Source: Panorpa germanica (lineage: Eukaryota > Arthropoda > Insecta > Mecoptera > Panorpidae). Taken from it: a stretch of 64,000 nucleotides of DNA. This document shows, one piece after another, positions 22,201-35,556 of the stretch (position 1 is its first letter; each line of letters opens with the position of its first letter). Location of the stretch: the NCBI GenBank assembly GCA_963678705.1, contig OY783212.1, positions 19,114,892 to 19,178,891 on the forward strand, in the 5' to 3' direction. The notes below the pieces were generated by a model, which was not told the DNA's origin, made no database searches, and saw only the letters and a list, made by a program, of their open reading frames with translations. The position numbers and the translations under genes were made by a program.

Positions 22201-25200
22201 TTTTCTAAAATTGAAATATTCATCATTCTTTGAGTTTTAAGAAGGGTATATATAGCCTTGTTCAGTTTAAAAACACGAAGATGCTGTTTTCTCTAAAATT
22301 GAAATATTCAACTGTTTGTTCAGTTTTGGATAGGTTATAGCCTTGTCGCAGTACAAACACACGAAGATGCTTTTTTTTCCAAAATTGAAATATTTAACTT
22401 TTTTTTTGAGTTTTAAGTTGGTTATAGCCTTATTACATTTTAAAATGACACAGATGCTGTTTTTTCTAAAATTAAATTATTCAACTTTTTCTTCAGTTTT
22501 GAGTAGGTTATAGCCTTATTACATTTTAAAATGACACAGATGCTGTTTTTTCTAAAATTAAATTATTCAACTTTTTCTTCAGTTTTGAGTAGGTTATAGC
22601 CTTGTTGCAGTACAAACACTTAAAGATGCTTTTTTTTTTAAATTGGAATATGCAACTTTTTCTTGTGTTTTGAGTAGGTTATAGCCGTGTTACAGTTCAA
22701 ACAAACGAAGATGCTGTTTTCTCTAAAGTTGAAATATTTAACTTTTTCTTCACTTTTGTGTAGGTTAAAGCCTTGTTGCAGTACAAACACACAAAGATGC
22801 TGTTTTTTCTAAAATTGAAATATTCAACTTTTTCTTCAGTTTTCAGTAGGTTGTAGACTTGTTGCTGTTCAAACACACGAAGATGCTGTTTTTTCTAAAA
22901 TTGAAATATTCAACTTTTTCTTCAGTTTTGAGTAGGTTATAGCCTTGTTACAGTTCAAACACACGAAGATGCTGTTTTCTCTAAAATTGAAATATTTAAC
23001 TTTTTCTTCAGTTTTGAGTAGGTTATAGCCTTGTTGCAGTACAAACACACGAAGATTCTTTTTTTTTTAAATTGAAATGTTTAACTTTTTTTTTTAATTT
23101 TAAGTAGGTTATAGCCTTGTTGTAGTTCAAACACACGAAGATGCTGTTTTTTCCAAAATTAGGATAATAATTATTTTTTTTGAGTGATAAGTAGGTTATA
23201 GGCTTGTTACATTTTAATAACACGAAGATGCTGTTTTTTATAAAATAAAATATTCTACTTTTGTTTAGAGTTTTAAGAACCTGGTTTCATTTTAAAAACA
23301 CGAAGATACTGTTTTTTCTAAAAATAAAATATTTTCTCTTTCTTTGAATTTTAAGAAGGTTATACCCTTGTTACAGTTTAAACACACGAAGATGCTGTTT
23401 TCTCTAAAATTAAAATTTTCAATTTTTCTTTAGTTTTGAGTAGGTTATAGCCTTGTTGTAATTCAAAAACACGAAGATGCTGTTTTTTCCAAAATTGAAA
23501 TATTTAACTTTTTCTTCAGTTTTGAGTAGGTTATAGCCTTGTTGTAGTTCAAATACACGAAGATGCTGATTTTTCTAAAATTGAAATATTCTGCTTTTTC
23601 AAGAGGTTTAAGAACCTTGTTAAATTTTGAAAACATTAATATGCTTTTTTTTTTTAAATTAAAATATTCAACTTTCTAATGAGTTTTGAGTAGGTTATAG
23701 CTTTTTTACAGTTCAAACACACGAAGATGCTGTTTTCTCTAAAATTGAAATATTTAACTTTTTCTTCAGTTTTAAGTAGGTGTTAGCCTTGTTGCAGTAC
23801 AAACACACGAAGATGCTGTTTTTTCTAAAATTGAAATATTCAACTTTTTCCTCTGTTTTGAGTAGGTTATAGCCATTTTGTATTTCAAACACACGAAGAT
23901 GCTGGTTTTTTTTTAAATTGAAATATTCATCTTTTTTTTGAGTTTTTACAAGGGTATATATAGCCTTGTTCAGTTTAAAAACACGAAGATGCTGTTTTTT
24001 TTAAATTAAAAAATTCAACTTTCTTTTGAGTTTTGAATAGGTTATAGCCTTGTTACAGTTCTAACACACAAAGATGCTGTTTTCTCTAAAATTGAAATAA
24101 TCAACTTTTTCTTAAGTTTTGAGTAGGTTATAGCCTTGTTGCAGTACAAACACACGAAGATGGTGTTTTATCTAAAATTGAAATATTCAACTTTTTCTTT
24201 AGTTTTAAGTAGGCTTTAGCCTTGTTGCAGTGCAAACACACAAAGATGGTGTTTTTTAAGTTTTAATATTCAACTTTTTCTTGTGTTTTGAGTAGGTTAT
24301 AGCCGTGTTACAGTTCAAACACACAAATATGCTGTTTTCTCTAAAATTGGAATATTCAATTTTTTCTTGTGTTTTGAGTAGGTTATAGCCGTGTTACAGT
24401 TCAAACACACGAAGATGCTGTTTTTTCTAAATTTTAAATATTTAACTTTTTCTTCAGTTTTAAGTAGGTTATAGCCTTGTTGCAGTACAAACACACGAGG
24501 ATGTTGTTTTTTCTAAAATTGAAATATTCAACTTTTTTTGAGTTTTAAGAAGGTTATAGCCTTGTTACAGTTCAAAATCACGTAAATGCTGCTTTTTCTA
24601 AAATTGAAATATTTAGCTTTTTCTTGTGTTTTGAGTAGGTTAGAGCCGTGTTACAGTTTAAACAAACGTAGATGCTGTTTTCTCTAAAGTTAAAATATTC
24701 AACTTTTTCTACAGTTTTGAATAGGTTATAGCCTTGTTGCAGTACAAACACTCGAAGATGCTTTTTTTTTAAATTGGAATATTCAACTTTTTCTTGTGTT
24801 TTGAGTAGGTTATAGCCGTGTTACAGTTTAAACAAACGAAGATGCTGTTTTCTCTGAAGTGAAAATATTGAACTTTTTCTTCAGTTTTGAGTAGGTTAGA
24901 GCCCTGTTGCAGTACAAACACACGAAGATGCTGTTTTTTCCTAAATTAAAATATTCATCTTTACCTTGAGTTTTAAGAAGGTTTCAACTTTTTCTTGTGT
25001 TTTGAGTAGGTTATAGCCGTGTTACAGTTCAAAAACACAAAGATGCTGTTTTTTCTAAAATTAAAATATTCTTCTTTTTCTTCAGTTTTTAGTAGGTTGT
25101 ATATAGCCTTGTTACAGTTCAAACACACGAAGATGCTGTCTTCTCTAAAATTGAAATATTCAACTTTTTCTTCAGTTTTGAGTAGGTTATAGCCTTGTTG

Positions 25201-25894
25201 CAGAAGAAACACACGAAGATGCTGTTTTCTCTAAAATTGAAATATTCAACTTTTTCTTTAGTTTTCAGTAGGTTATAGCCTTGTTGCAGTACAAACACAC
25301 GAAGATGCTTTTTTTCTAAAATTGAAATATTCAATTTTTTCTTCAGTTTTGAGTAGGTTATAGCCTTGTTGTAGTTCAAAAACACGAAGATGCTGTTTTT
25401 TCAAAAATTGAAATATTTAACTTTTCTTTGAGTTTTAAGTAGTTTATAGCCTTGTTACATTTCAAAAACATGAAGGTTTTGTTTTTTGTAAAATTAAAAT
25501 AGTCAACTTTTTTATTTGAGTAGGTTACATTTGTTACATTTCAAAAAGACATAGATGCTGTTTTTTCTAAAATTAAAATATTTAACTTTTTCTTCAGTTT
25601 TGAGTAGGTTATAGCCTTGTTGCAGTACAAACACCCGAAGATGCTTTTTTTTTTAAATTGGAATATTCAACTTTTTCTTGTGTTTTGAGTAGGTATAGCC
25701 GTGTTACAGTTCAAACAAAAGAAGATGCTGTTTTCTCTAAAGTTAAAATATTCAACTTTTTCTTCAGTTTTGAGTAGGTTAAAGCCTTGTTGCAGTACAA
25801 ACACACGAAGTTGCTGTTTTTTCTAAAATTGAGATATTCAACTTTTTCTTCAGTTTTGAGTAGGTTATAGCCTTGTTGTATTTCAAACAAACAA

Positions 25895-28800
25895 AGATGC
25901 TGTTTTCACTAAAATTGAAAAATTTTACTTTTTCTTGAGTTTAGTGTAGGTTATAGCCTTGTTGCAGTACAAACACACGAAGATGCTGTTTTTTCTATAA
26001 TTGAAATATTCAACTTTTTCCTCTGTTTTGAGTAGGTTATAACCTTGTTGTAGTTCAACCACACGAAGATGCTGTTTTTTGAAAAATTAAAATATTTAAC
26101 TTTTTCTTGAGTTTAGTGTAGGTTATGCCCTTGTTGCAGTTCAAACACACGAAGATGCTGTTTTTTTCTAAAATTGAAATATTCAACTTTTTCTTCAGTT
26201 TTGAGTAGGTTAAAGCCTTGTTGCAGTACAAACACACGAAGATGCTTCTTTTTTTTTAGGTTGGAATATTTAACTTTTTCTTGTGTTTTTAGTAGGTTAT
26301 AGCCGTGTTACAGTTCAAACACACAAAGATGCTGTTTTTTTCTAAAATTAAAATATTCTGCTTTTTCTAGAGTTTAAGAGCCTTGTTAAATTTTAAAAAC
26401 ACGAAGATGCTGTTTTTTTAAATTAAATTATTCAACTTTCTTTTGAGTTTTGTGTAGGTTTTAGCCTTGTTGCAGTACAAACACACAAAGATGCTGTTTT
26501 CTTTAAAATTGAAATATTTAACTTCTTCTTGAATTTTAAGTAGGTTAATGGACTTGTTGCAGTACAAACACACGAAGATGCTGTTTTATCTAAAATTGAA
26601 ATATTTAGCTTTTTCTTTAGTTTTCAGTAGGTTATAGCCTTGTTACAGTTCAAACACACGAAGATGCTGATTTTTCAAAAATTGAAATATTCAACTTTTT
26701 TGAGTTTTAAGTAGTTACATTTCAAAAACATGAAGATGCTGTTTTTTCTAAAATTGAAATATTTAACTTTTTCTTCAGTTTTGAGTATAGGTTATAACCT
26801 TGTTGCAGTACAAACACTTGAAGATGCTTTTTTTTGCTAAAATTAAAATATTTAACTTTTTCTTCAGTTTTAAGTAGGTTATAGCCTTGTTGCAGTACAA
26901 ACACACGAAGATGCTGTTTTTTCTAAAATTGAAATATTCAACTTTTTCTTCAGTTTTGAGTAGGTTATAGCCTTGTTGCAGTACAAACACTTGAATATGC
27001 TTTTTTTTTTAAATTGAAATATTCAACTTTTTCTTGTGTTTTGAGTAAGTTATAGCCGTGTTACAGTTCAAACAAAAGAAGATGCTGTTTTCTCTAAAGT
27101 TGAAATATTCAACTTTTTCTTCAGTTTTGCAGTATAGCCTTGTTGCAGTACAAACACCCGAAGACGCTTTTTTTTTTAAATTGGAATATTCAACTTTTTC
27201 TTGTGTTTTAAATAGGTTATAGCCGTGTTACAGTTCAAACAAACGAAGATGCTGTTTTCTCTAAAGTTAAAATATTTAACTTTTTCTTCTGTTTTGAGTA
27301 GGTTAAAGCCTTGTTGCAGTACAAACACACGAAGTTGCTGTTTTTTCTAAAATTGAAATATTTAACTTTTTCTTCAGTTTTGATTAGTTTATGGCCTTTT
27401 TACAGTTCAAACACACGAATATGCTGTTTTCTCTAAAATTGGAATATTGAACTTTTTCTTGTGTTTTAAGAAGGTTATAGCCTTGTTACAGTTCAAACAC
27501 ACAAAGATGCTGTTTTCTCTAAAATTGAAATATTCAACTTTTTGTTCAGTTTTGAGTAGGTTATAGCCTTGTTACAGTACAAACACACGAAGATGCTATT
27601 TTTTCTAAAATTGAAATATTCAACTTTTTCTTCAGTTTTGAGTAGGTTATAGCCTTGTTGTAGTTGAAAAACACGAAGATGCTGTTTTTTCCAAAATTGA
27701 AATATTTAACTTTTTTTGAGATTTAAGTAGGTTATAGCCTTGTTACATTTTAAAATGACTCAGATGCTGTTTTTTCTAAAATTAAAATATTCAACTTTTT
27801 CTTCAGTTTTGAGTAGGTTATAGCCATGTTGCAGTACAAACACACGAAGATGCTGTTTTTTCCAAAATTAAAATATTTTTTTTTTTTTGAGTGATAAGTA
27901 GGTTATAGGCTTGCTACATTTTAATAACACGAAGATGCTGTTTTTCATAAAATAAAATATTTTACTTTTTTTTTAGAGTTTCAAGAACCTTGTTTCATTT
28001 TAAAAACACAAAGATACTGTTTTTTCTAAAAATAAAATATTTTCTTTTTCTTTGAATTTTAAGAAGGTTATACCCTTGTTACAGTTTAAACACACGAAGA
28101 TGCTGTTTTCTCTAAAATTAAAATATTAAATTTTTTCTTCAGTTTTGAGTAGGTTATAGCCTTGTTGTAGTTCAAAAACACGAAAATGCTTTTTTTTTTA
28201 AATTGAAATTTTTAACTTTTTCTTCAGTTTTAAGTAGGTTATAGCCTTGTTGTAGTGCAAACACACGAAGATGCTGTTTTTTCCAAAATTGAAATATTTA
28301 ACTTTTTCTTCAGTTTTGAGTATGTTATAGCCTTGTTGTAGTTCAAACAAACAAAGATGCTGTTTTTTCCAAAATTGAAATATTTAACTTTTTCTTGAGT
28401 TATAAGTAGTTTATAGGCTTGTTACATTTCGAAAACACAAAGATGCTGTTTTTTCCATAATTAAAATATTCTACTCTTTCTAGAGTTTTAAATCCCTTGT
28501 TACATTTCAAAAACACGAAAATGCTGTTTTTTCTAAAATTGAAATATTCAACTTTTTTTGAGTTTTAGGAAGGTTATAGCCTTGTTACAGTTCAAAAACA
28601 CAAAGATGCTGTTTTTTCTAAAATTAAAATTTTCTGCTTTTTATAGAGTTTTAAGAACCTTGTTAAATTTGAAAAACGCGAAGATGCCCTTTTTTTTAAA
28701 TTAAAATATTTAATTTTCTTTTGAGTTTTGAGTAGGTTATAGCCTTGTTAGAGCGCTAACACATGAAGATGCTGTTTTCTCTAAAATTGAAATATTCAAC

Positions 28801-29281
28801 TTTTTCTTCAGTTTTGAGTAGGTTATAGCCTTGTTACAGTTCAAACACACGAAGATGCTGTTTTCTCTAAAATTGAAATATTCAACTTTTTGTTCAGTAT
28901 TGAGTAGGTTATAGCCTTGTTGCAGTACAAACACACGAAGATGCTTTTTTTTCTAAAATTGAAATATTCAACTTTTTTTTTCAGTTTTGAGAAGGTTTTA
29001 GCCTTGTTGCAGTACAAACACACGAAGATGCTGTTTTTTCTCAAATTAAAATATTCAACTTTTTCTTCAGTTTTGAGTAGGTTATAGCCTTGTTGTAGTT
29101 CAAACACACTAAGATGCTGATTTTTCTAAAATTGAAATATTCTGCTTTTTCTAGAGGTTTAAGAACCTTGTTAAATTTTAAAAACACGAAGATCCTGTTT
29201 TTTTTAGATTAAAATATTCAACTTTCTTTTGAGTTTTGAGTAGGTTATAGCCTTTTTACAGTTCAAACACACGAAGATGCT
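25895..29281 (+). repeat. Satellite block C, copy outside the long unit
   Basis: This 3.4-kb stretch aligns with about 32176-35475 inside unit A1. The offset moves from about 6279 to 6021 to 6190, that is by three monomers and then two. Its right edge coincides with the left edge of unit A1. Confidence 0.72.
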
Positions 29282-32175
29282 GTTTTTTTTTCATTAAAAA
29301 ATTCAACTTTCTTTTGAGTTTTGAGTAGGTTATAGCCTTGTTACAGTTCTAACACACAAAGATGCTGTTTTCTCTAAAATTGAAATAATCAACTTTTTCT
29401 TAAGTTTTGAGTAGGTTATAGCCTTGTTGCAGTACAAACACACGAATATGGTGTTTTATCTAGAATTGAAATATTCAACTTTTTCTTCAGTTTTGAGTAG
29501 GCTTTAGCCTTGTTGCAGTACAAACACACAAAGATGGTGTTTTTTAAATTTTAATATTCAACTTTTTTTTGTGTTTTGAGTAGGTTATAGCCGTGTTACA
29601 GTTCAAACACACGAAGATGCTGTTTTCTCTAAAATTGAAATATTCAACTTTTTGTTCAGTTTTGAGTAGGTTATAGCCTTGTTGCAGTACAAACACACGA
29701 AGATGCTTTTTTCTTCTAAAATTGAAATATTCAACTTTTTCTTTAGTTTTGAGAAGGTTTTAGCCTTGTTGCAGTACAAACACACGAAGATGCTTTTTTT
29801 CTAAAATTGAAATATTCAATTTTTTCTTCAGTTTTGAGTAGGTTATAGCCTTGTTGTAGTTCAAAAACACGAAGATGCTGTTTTTTCAAAAATTGAAATA
29901 TTTAACTTTTCTTTGAGTTTTAAGTAGTTTATAGCCTTGTTACATTTCAAAAACATGAAGATTTTGTTTTTTGTAAAATTAAAATATTCAACTTTTTTAT
30001 TCGAGTAGGTTACATTTGTTACATTTCAAAAAGACATAGATGCTGTTTTTTCTAAAATTAAAATATTAAACTTTTTCTTCAGTTTTGAGTAGGTTATAGC
30101 CTTGTTGCAGTACAAACACCCGAAGATGCTTTTTTTTTAATTGGAATATTCAACTTTTTCTTGTGTTTTGAGTAGGTATAGCCGTGTTACAGTTCAAACA
30201 AAAGAAGATGCTGTTTTCTCTAAAGTTAAAATATTCAACTTTTTTTTTTGAGTTTTAAGTAGGTTATACCCTTGTTACATTTGAAAAAGACATAGATGCT
30301 GTTTTTTCTAAAATTAAAATATTCAACTTTTTCTTGTGTTTTAAGTAGGTTATAGCCGTGTTACAGTTCAAACACACGAAGATGCTGTTTTCTCTAAAAT
30401 TGGAATATTAAATTTTTTCTTCAGTTTTGAGTAGGTATAGCCTTGTTGTAGTTCAAAAACACGAAGATGCTGTTTTTTTAAAAATTGAAATATTTAACTT
30501 TTTCTTCAGTTTTAAGTAGGTTATAGCCTTGTTGTAGTGCAAACACACGATGATGCTGATTTTTCTAAAATTGAAATATTCTGCTTTTTCTAGAGGTTTA
30601 AGAACCTTGTTAAATTTTAAAAACACGAAGATGCTGTTTTTTCCAAAATTTAAATATTCATCATTTTTTGAGTTTTAAGAAGGGTATATATAGCCTTGAT
30701 CAGTTTAAAAACACGAAGATGCTGTTTTTTTTAAATTAAAAAATTCAACTTTTTTTTGAGTTTTTAATAGGTTATAGCCTTGTTACAGCTCTAACACACA
30801 AAGATGCTGTTTTCTCTAAAATTGAAATATTCAACTTTTTCTTCAGTTTTGAGTAGGTTATAGCCTTGTTGCAGTACAAACACCCGAAGATGCTTCTTTT
30901 TTAAATTGGAATATTCAACTTTTTCTTGTGTTTTGAGTAGGTATAGCCGTGTTACAGTTCAAACAAACGAAGATGCTGTTTTCTTTAAAGTTAAAATATT
31001 CAACTTTTTCTTCAGTTTTGAGTAGGTTAAAGCCTTGTTGCTCTACAGACACACGAAGTTGCTGTTTTTTCTAAAATTGAGATATTCAACTTTTTCTTCA
31101 GTTTTGAGTAGGTTATAGCCTTGTTGTATTTCAAACAAACAAAGATGCTGTTTTTTCCAAAATTGAAATATTTAACTTTTTTTTGAGTTTTAAGTAGGTT
31201 ATACCCTTGTTACATTTCAAAAAGACATAGATGCTGTTTTTTCTAAAATTAAAATATTCAACTTTTTCTTGTGTTTTAAGTAGGTTATAGCCGTGTTACA
31301 GCTCAAACACACGAAGATGCTGTTTTATCTAAAATTGGAATATTCTACTTTTTCTTGAGTTTAGTGTAGGTTATGGCCTTGTTGCAGTTCAAACACACGA
31401 AGATGCTGTTTTTTTCTAAAATTAAAATATTCAACTTTTTTTTGAGTTTTAAGTAGGTTATACCCTTGTTACATATCAAAAAGAGATAGATGCTGTTTCT
31501 TCTTAAATTAAAATATTCAACTTTTTTTCAGTTTTGAGTAGGTTATAGCCTTGTTGCAGTACAAACACTCAAAGATGCTTTTTTTTTTAAATTGGAATAT
31601 GCAACTTTTTCTTGTGTTTTGAGTAGGTTATAGCCGTGTTACCAATTCAAACAAACGAAGGTGCTGTTTTCTCTAAAGTTGAAATATTCAACTTTTTCTT
31701 CAGTTTTGATTAGGTTAAAGCCTTGTTGCAGTTCAAACACACGAAGATGCTGTTTTTTTCTAAAATTAAAATATTCAACTTTTTTTTGAGTTTTAAGTAG
31801 GTTATACCCTTGTTACATATCAAAAAAAGATAGATGCTGTTTCTTCTTAAATTAAAATATTCAACTTTTTTTCAGTTTTGAGTAGGTTATAGCCTTGTTG
31901 CAGTACAAACACTCAAAGATGCTTTTTTTTTTAAATTGGAATATGCAACTTTTTCTTGTGTTTTGAGTAGGTTATAGCCGTGTTACAGTTCAAACAAACG
32001 AAGGTGCTGTTTTCTCTAAAGTTGAAATATTCAACTTTTTCTTCAGTTTTGATTAGGTTAAAGCCTTGTTGCAGTACAAACACACGAAGATGCTGTTTTT
32101 TCTAAAATTGAAATATTCAACTTTTTCTTTAGTTTTGAGTAGGTTATAGCCATTTTACAGTTCAAATACACGAAG

Positions 32176-35100
32176 ATGCTGTTTTCACTAAAATTGAAAT
32201 TTTTTACTTTTTCTTGAGTTTAGTGTAGGTTATGGCCTTGTTGCAGTACAAACACACGAAGATGCTGTTTTTTCTATAATTGAAATATTTAACTTTTTAA
32301 TCTGTTTTGAGTAGGTTATAGCCTTGTTGTAGTTCAACCACACGAAGATGCTGTTTTTTGAAAAATTAAAATATTTAACTTTTTCTTGAGTTTAGTGTAG
32401 GTTATGCCCTTGTTGCAGTTCAAACACACGAAGATGCTGTTTTTTTCTAAAATTGAAATATTCAACTTTTTCTTCAGTTTTGAGTAGGTTAAAGCCTTGT
32501 TGCAGTACAAACACACGAAGATGCTTCTTTTTTTTTAGGTTGGAATATTTAACTTTTTCTTGTGTTTTTAGTAGGTTATAGCCGTGTTACAGTTCAAACA
32601 CACAAAGATGCTGTTTTTTTCTAAAATTAAAATATTCTGCTTTTTCTAGAGTTTAAGAGCCTTGTTAAATTTTAAAAACACGAAGATGCTGTTTTTTTAA
32701 ATTAAAATATTCAACTTTCTTTTGAGTTTTGTGTAGGTTTTAGCCTTGTTGCAGTACAAACACACACAGATGCTGTTTTCTTTAAAATTGAAATATTTAA
32801 CTTCTTCTTGAATTTTAAGTAGGTTATAGCCTTGTTGCAGTACAAACACTTGAATATGCTTTTTTTTTTAAATTGAAATATTCAACTTTTTCTTGTGTTT
32901 TGAGTAGGTTATAGCCGTGTTACAGTTCAAACACACGAAGATGCTGATTTTTCAAAAATTGAAATATTCAACTTTTTTGAGTTTTAAGTAGTTACATTTC
33001 AAAAACATGAAGATGCTGTTTTTTCTAAAATTGAAATATTTAACTTTTTCTTCAGTTTTGAGTATAGGTTATAACCTTGTTGCAGTACAAACACTAGAAG
33101 ATGCTTTTTTTTGCTAAAATTAAAATATTTAACTTTTTCTTCAGTTTTAAGTAGGTTATAGCCTTGTTGCAGTACAAACACACGAAGATGCTGTTTTTTC
33201 TAAAATTGAAATATTCAACTTTTTCTTCAGTTTTAAGTAGGTTATAGCCTTGTTGCAGTACAAACACTTGAATATGCTTTTTTTTTTAAATTGAAATATT
33301 CAACTTTTTCTTGTGTTTTGAGTAGGTTATAGCCGTGTTACAGTTCAAACAAAAGAAGATGCTGTTTTCTCTAAAGTTGAAATATTCAACTTTTTCTTCA
33401 GTTTTGCAGTATAGCCTTGTTGCAGTACAAACACACGAATATGCTGTTTTCTCTAAAATTGGAATATTGAACTTTTTCTTGTGTTTTAAGAAGGTTATAG
33501 CCTTGTTACAGTTCAAACACACAAAGATGCTGTTTTCTCTAAAATTGAAATATTCAACTTTTTGTTCAGTTTTGAGTAGGTTATAGCCTTGTTACAGTAC
33601 AAACACACGAAGATGCTTTTTTTTCTAAAATTGAAATATTCAACTTTTTCTTCAGTTTTGAGTAGGTTATAGCCTTGTTGTAGTTGAAAAACACGAAGAT
33701 GCTGTTTTTTCCAAAATTGAAATATTTAACTTTTTTTGAGATTTAAGTAGGTTATAGCCTTGTTACATTTTAAAATGACTCAGATGCTGTTTTTTCTAAA
33801 ATTAAAATATTCAACTTTTTCTTCAGTTTTGAGTAGGTTATAGCCTTGTTGCAGTACAAACACACGAAGATGCTGTTTTTTCCAAAATTAAAATATTTTT
33901 TTTTTTTTTGAGTGATAAGTAGGTTATAGGCTTGCTACATTTTAATAACACGAAGATGCTGTTTTTCATAAAATAAAATATTTTACTTTTTTTTTAGAGT
34001 TTCAAGAACCTTGTTTCATTTTAAAAACACAAAGATACTGTTTTTTCTAAAAATAAAATATTTTCTTTTTCTTTGAATTTTAAGAAGGTTATACCCTTGT
34101 TACAGTTTAAACACACGAAGATGCTGTTTTCTCTAAAATTAAAATATTAAATTTTTTCTTCAGTTTTGAGTAGGTTATAGCCTTGTTGTAGTTCAAAAAC
34201 ACGAAAATGCTTTTTTTTTTAAATTGAAATTTTTAACTTTTTCTTCAGTTTTAAGTACGTTATAGCCTTGTTCTAGTGCAAACACACGAAGATGCTGTTT
34301 TTTCCAAAATTGAAATATTTAACTTTTTCTTCAGTTTTGAGTATGTTATAGCCTTGTTGTAGTTCAAACAAACAGAGATGCTGTTTTTTCCAAAATTGAA
34401 ATATTTAACTTTTTCTTGAGTTTTAAGTAGTTTATAGGCTTGTTACATTTCGAAAACACAAAGATGCTGTTTTTTCTATAATTAAAATATTCTACTCTTT
34501 CTAGAGTTTTAAATCCCTTGTTACATTTCAAAAACACGAAAATGCTGTTTTTTCTAAAATTGAAATATTCAACTTTTTTTGAGTTTTAGGAAGGTTATAG
34601 CCTTGTTACAGTTCAAAAACACAAAATTGCTGTTTTTTCTAAAATTAAAATTTTCTGCTTTTTATAGAGTTTTAAGAACCTTGTTAAATTTGAAAAACGC
34701 GAAGATGCCCTTTTTTTTAAATTAAAATATTTAACTTTCTTTTGAGTTTTGAGTAGGTTATAGCCTTGTTAGAGCGCTAACACATGAAGATGCTGTTTTC
34801 TCTAAAATTGAAATATTCAACTTTTTCTTCAGTTTTGAGTAGGTTATAGCCTTGTTACAGTTCAAACACACGAAGATGCTGTTTTCTCTAAAATTGAAAT
34901 ATTCAACTTTTTGTTCAGTATGTAGGTTATAGTCTTGTTGCAGTACAAACACACGAAGATGCTTTTTTTTCTAAAATTGAAATATTCAACTTTTTTTTTC
35001 AGTTTTGAGAAGGTTTTAGCCTTGTTGCAGTACAAACACACGAAGATGCTGTTTTTTCTCAAATTAAAATATTCAACTTTTTCTTCAGTTTTGAGTAGGT

Positions 35101-35475
35101 TATAGCCTTGTTGTAGTTCAAAAACACGAAAATGCTGTTTTTTTAAAAATTGAAATATTTAACTTTTTCTTCAGTTTTGAGTAGGTTATAGCCTTGTTGT
35201 AGTTCAAAAACACGAAGATGCTGTTTTTTCCAAAATTGAAATATTTAACTTTTTCTTTACTTTTGAGTAGGTTATAGCCTTGTTGTAGTTCAAACACACT
35301 AAGATGCTGATTTTTCTAAAATTGAAATATTCTGCTTTTTCTAGAGGTTAAGGAACATTGTTAAATTATAAAAACACGAAGATCCTGTTTTTTTTAGATT
35401 AAAATATTCAACTTTCTTTTGAGTTTTGAGTAGGTTATAGCCTTTTTACAGTTCAAACACACGAAGATGCTGTTT
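32176..35475 (+). repeat. Satellite block C, copy inside unit A1
   Basis: Matches 25895-29281, lacking three monomers near 33420 and having two extra near 35110-35280. Confidence 0.7.
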
Positions 35476-35556
35476 TCTCTAAAATTGAAATATTTAACTT
35501 TTTCTTCAGTTTTAAGTAGGTTTTAGCCTTGTTGCAGTACAAACACACGAAGATGC

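Larger units (their letters stand above)
16635..29282 (+). repeat. Irregular, divergent flank of the satellite
   Basis: Between the retroelement junction and the first long higher-order unit, the monomer classes are shuffled without one long period. Sub-blocks resemble segments inside the long unit: the order at 16635-16950 recurs near 17670, 24256, 41160 and 42593, and 25895-29281 recurs at about 32176-35475. The inverted island and the local dimer expansion also lie here. Confidence 0.75.
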
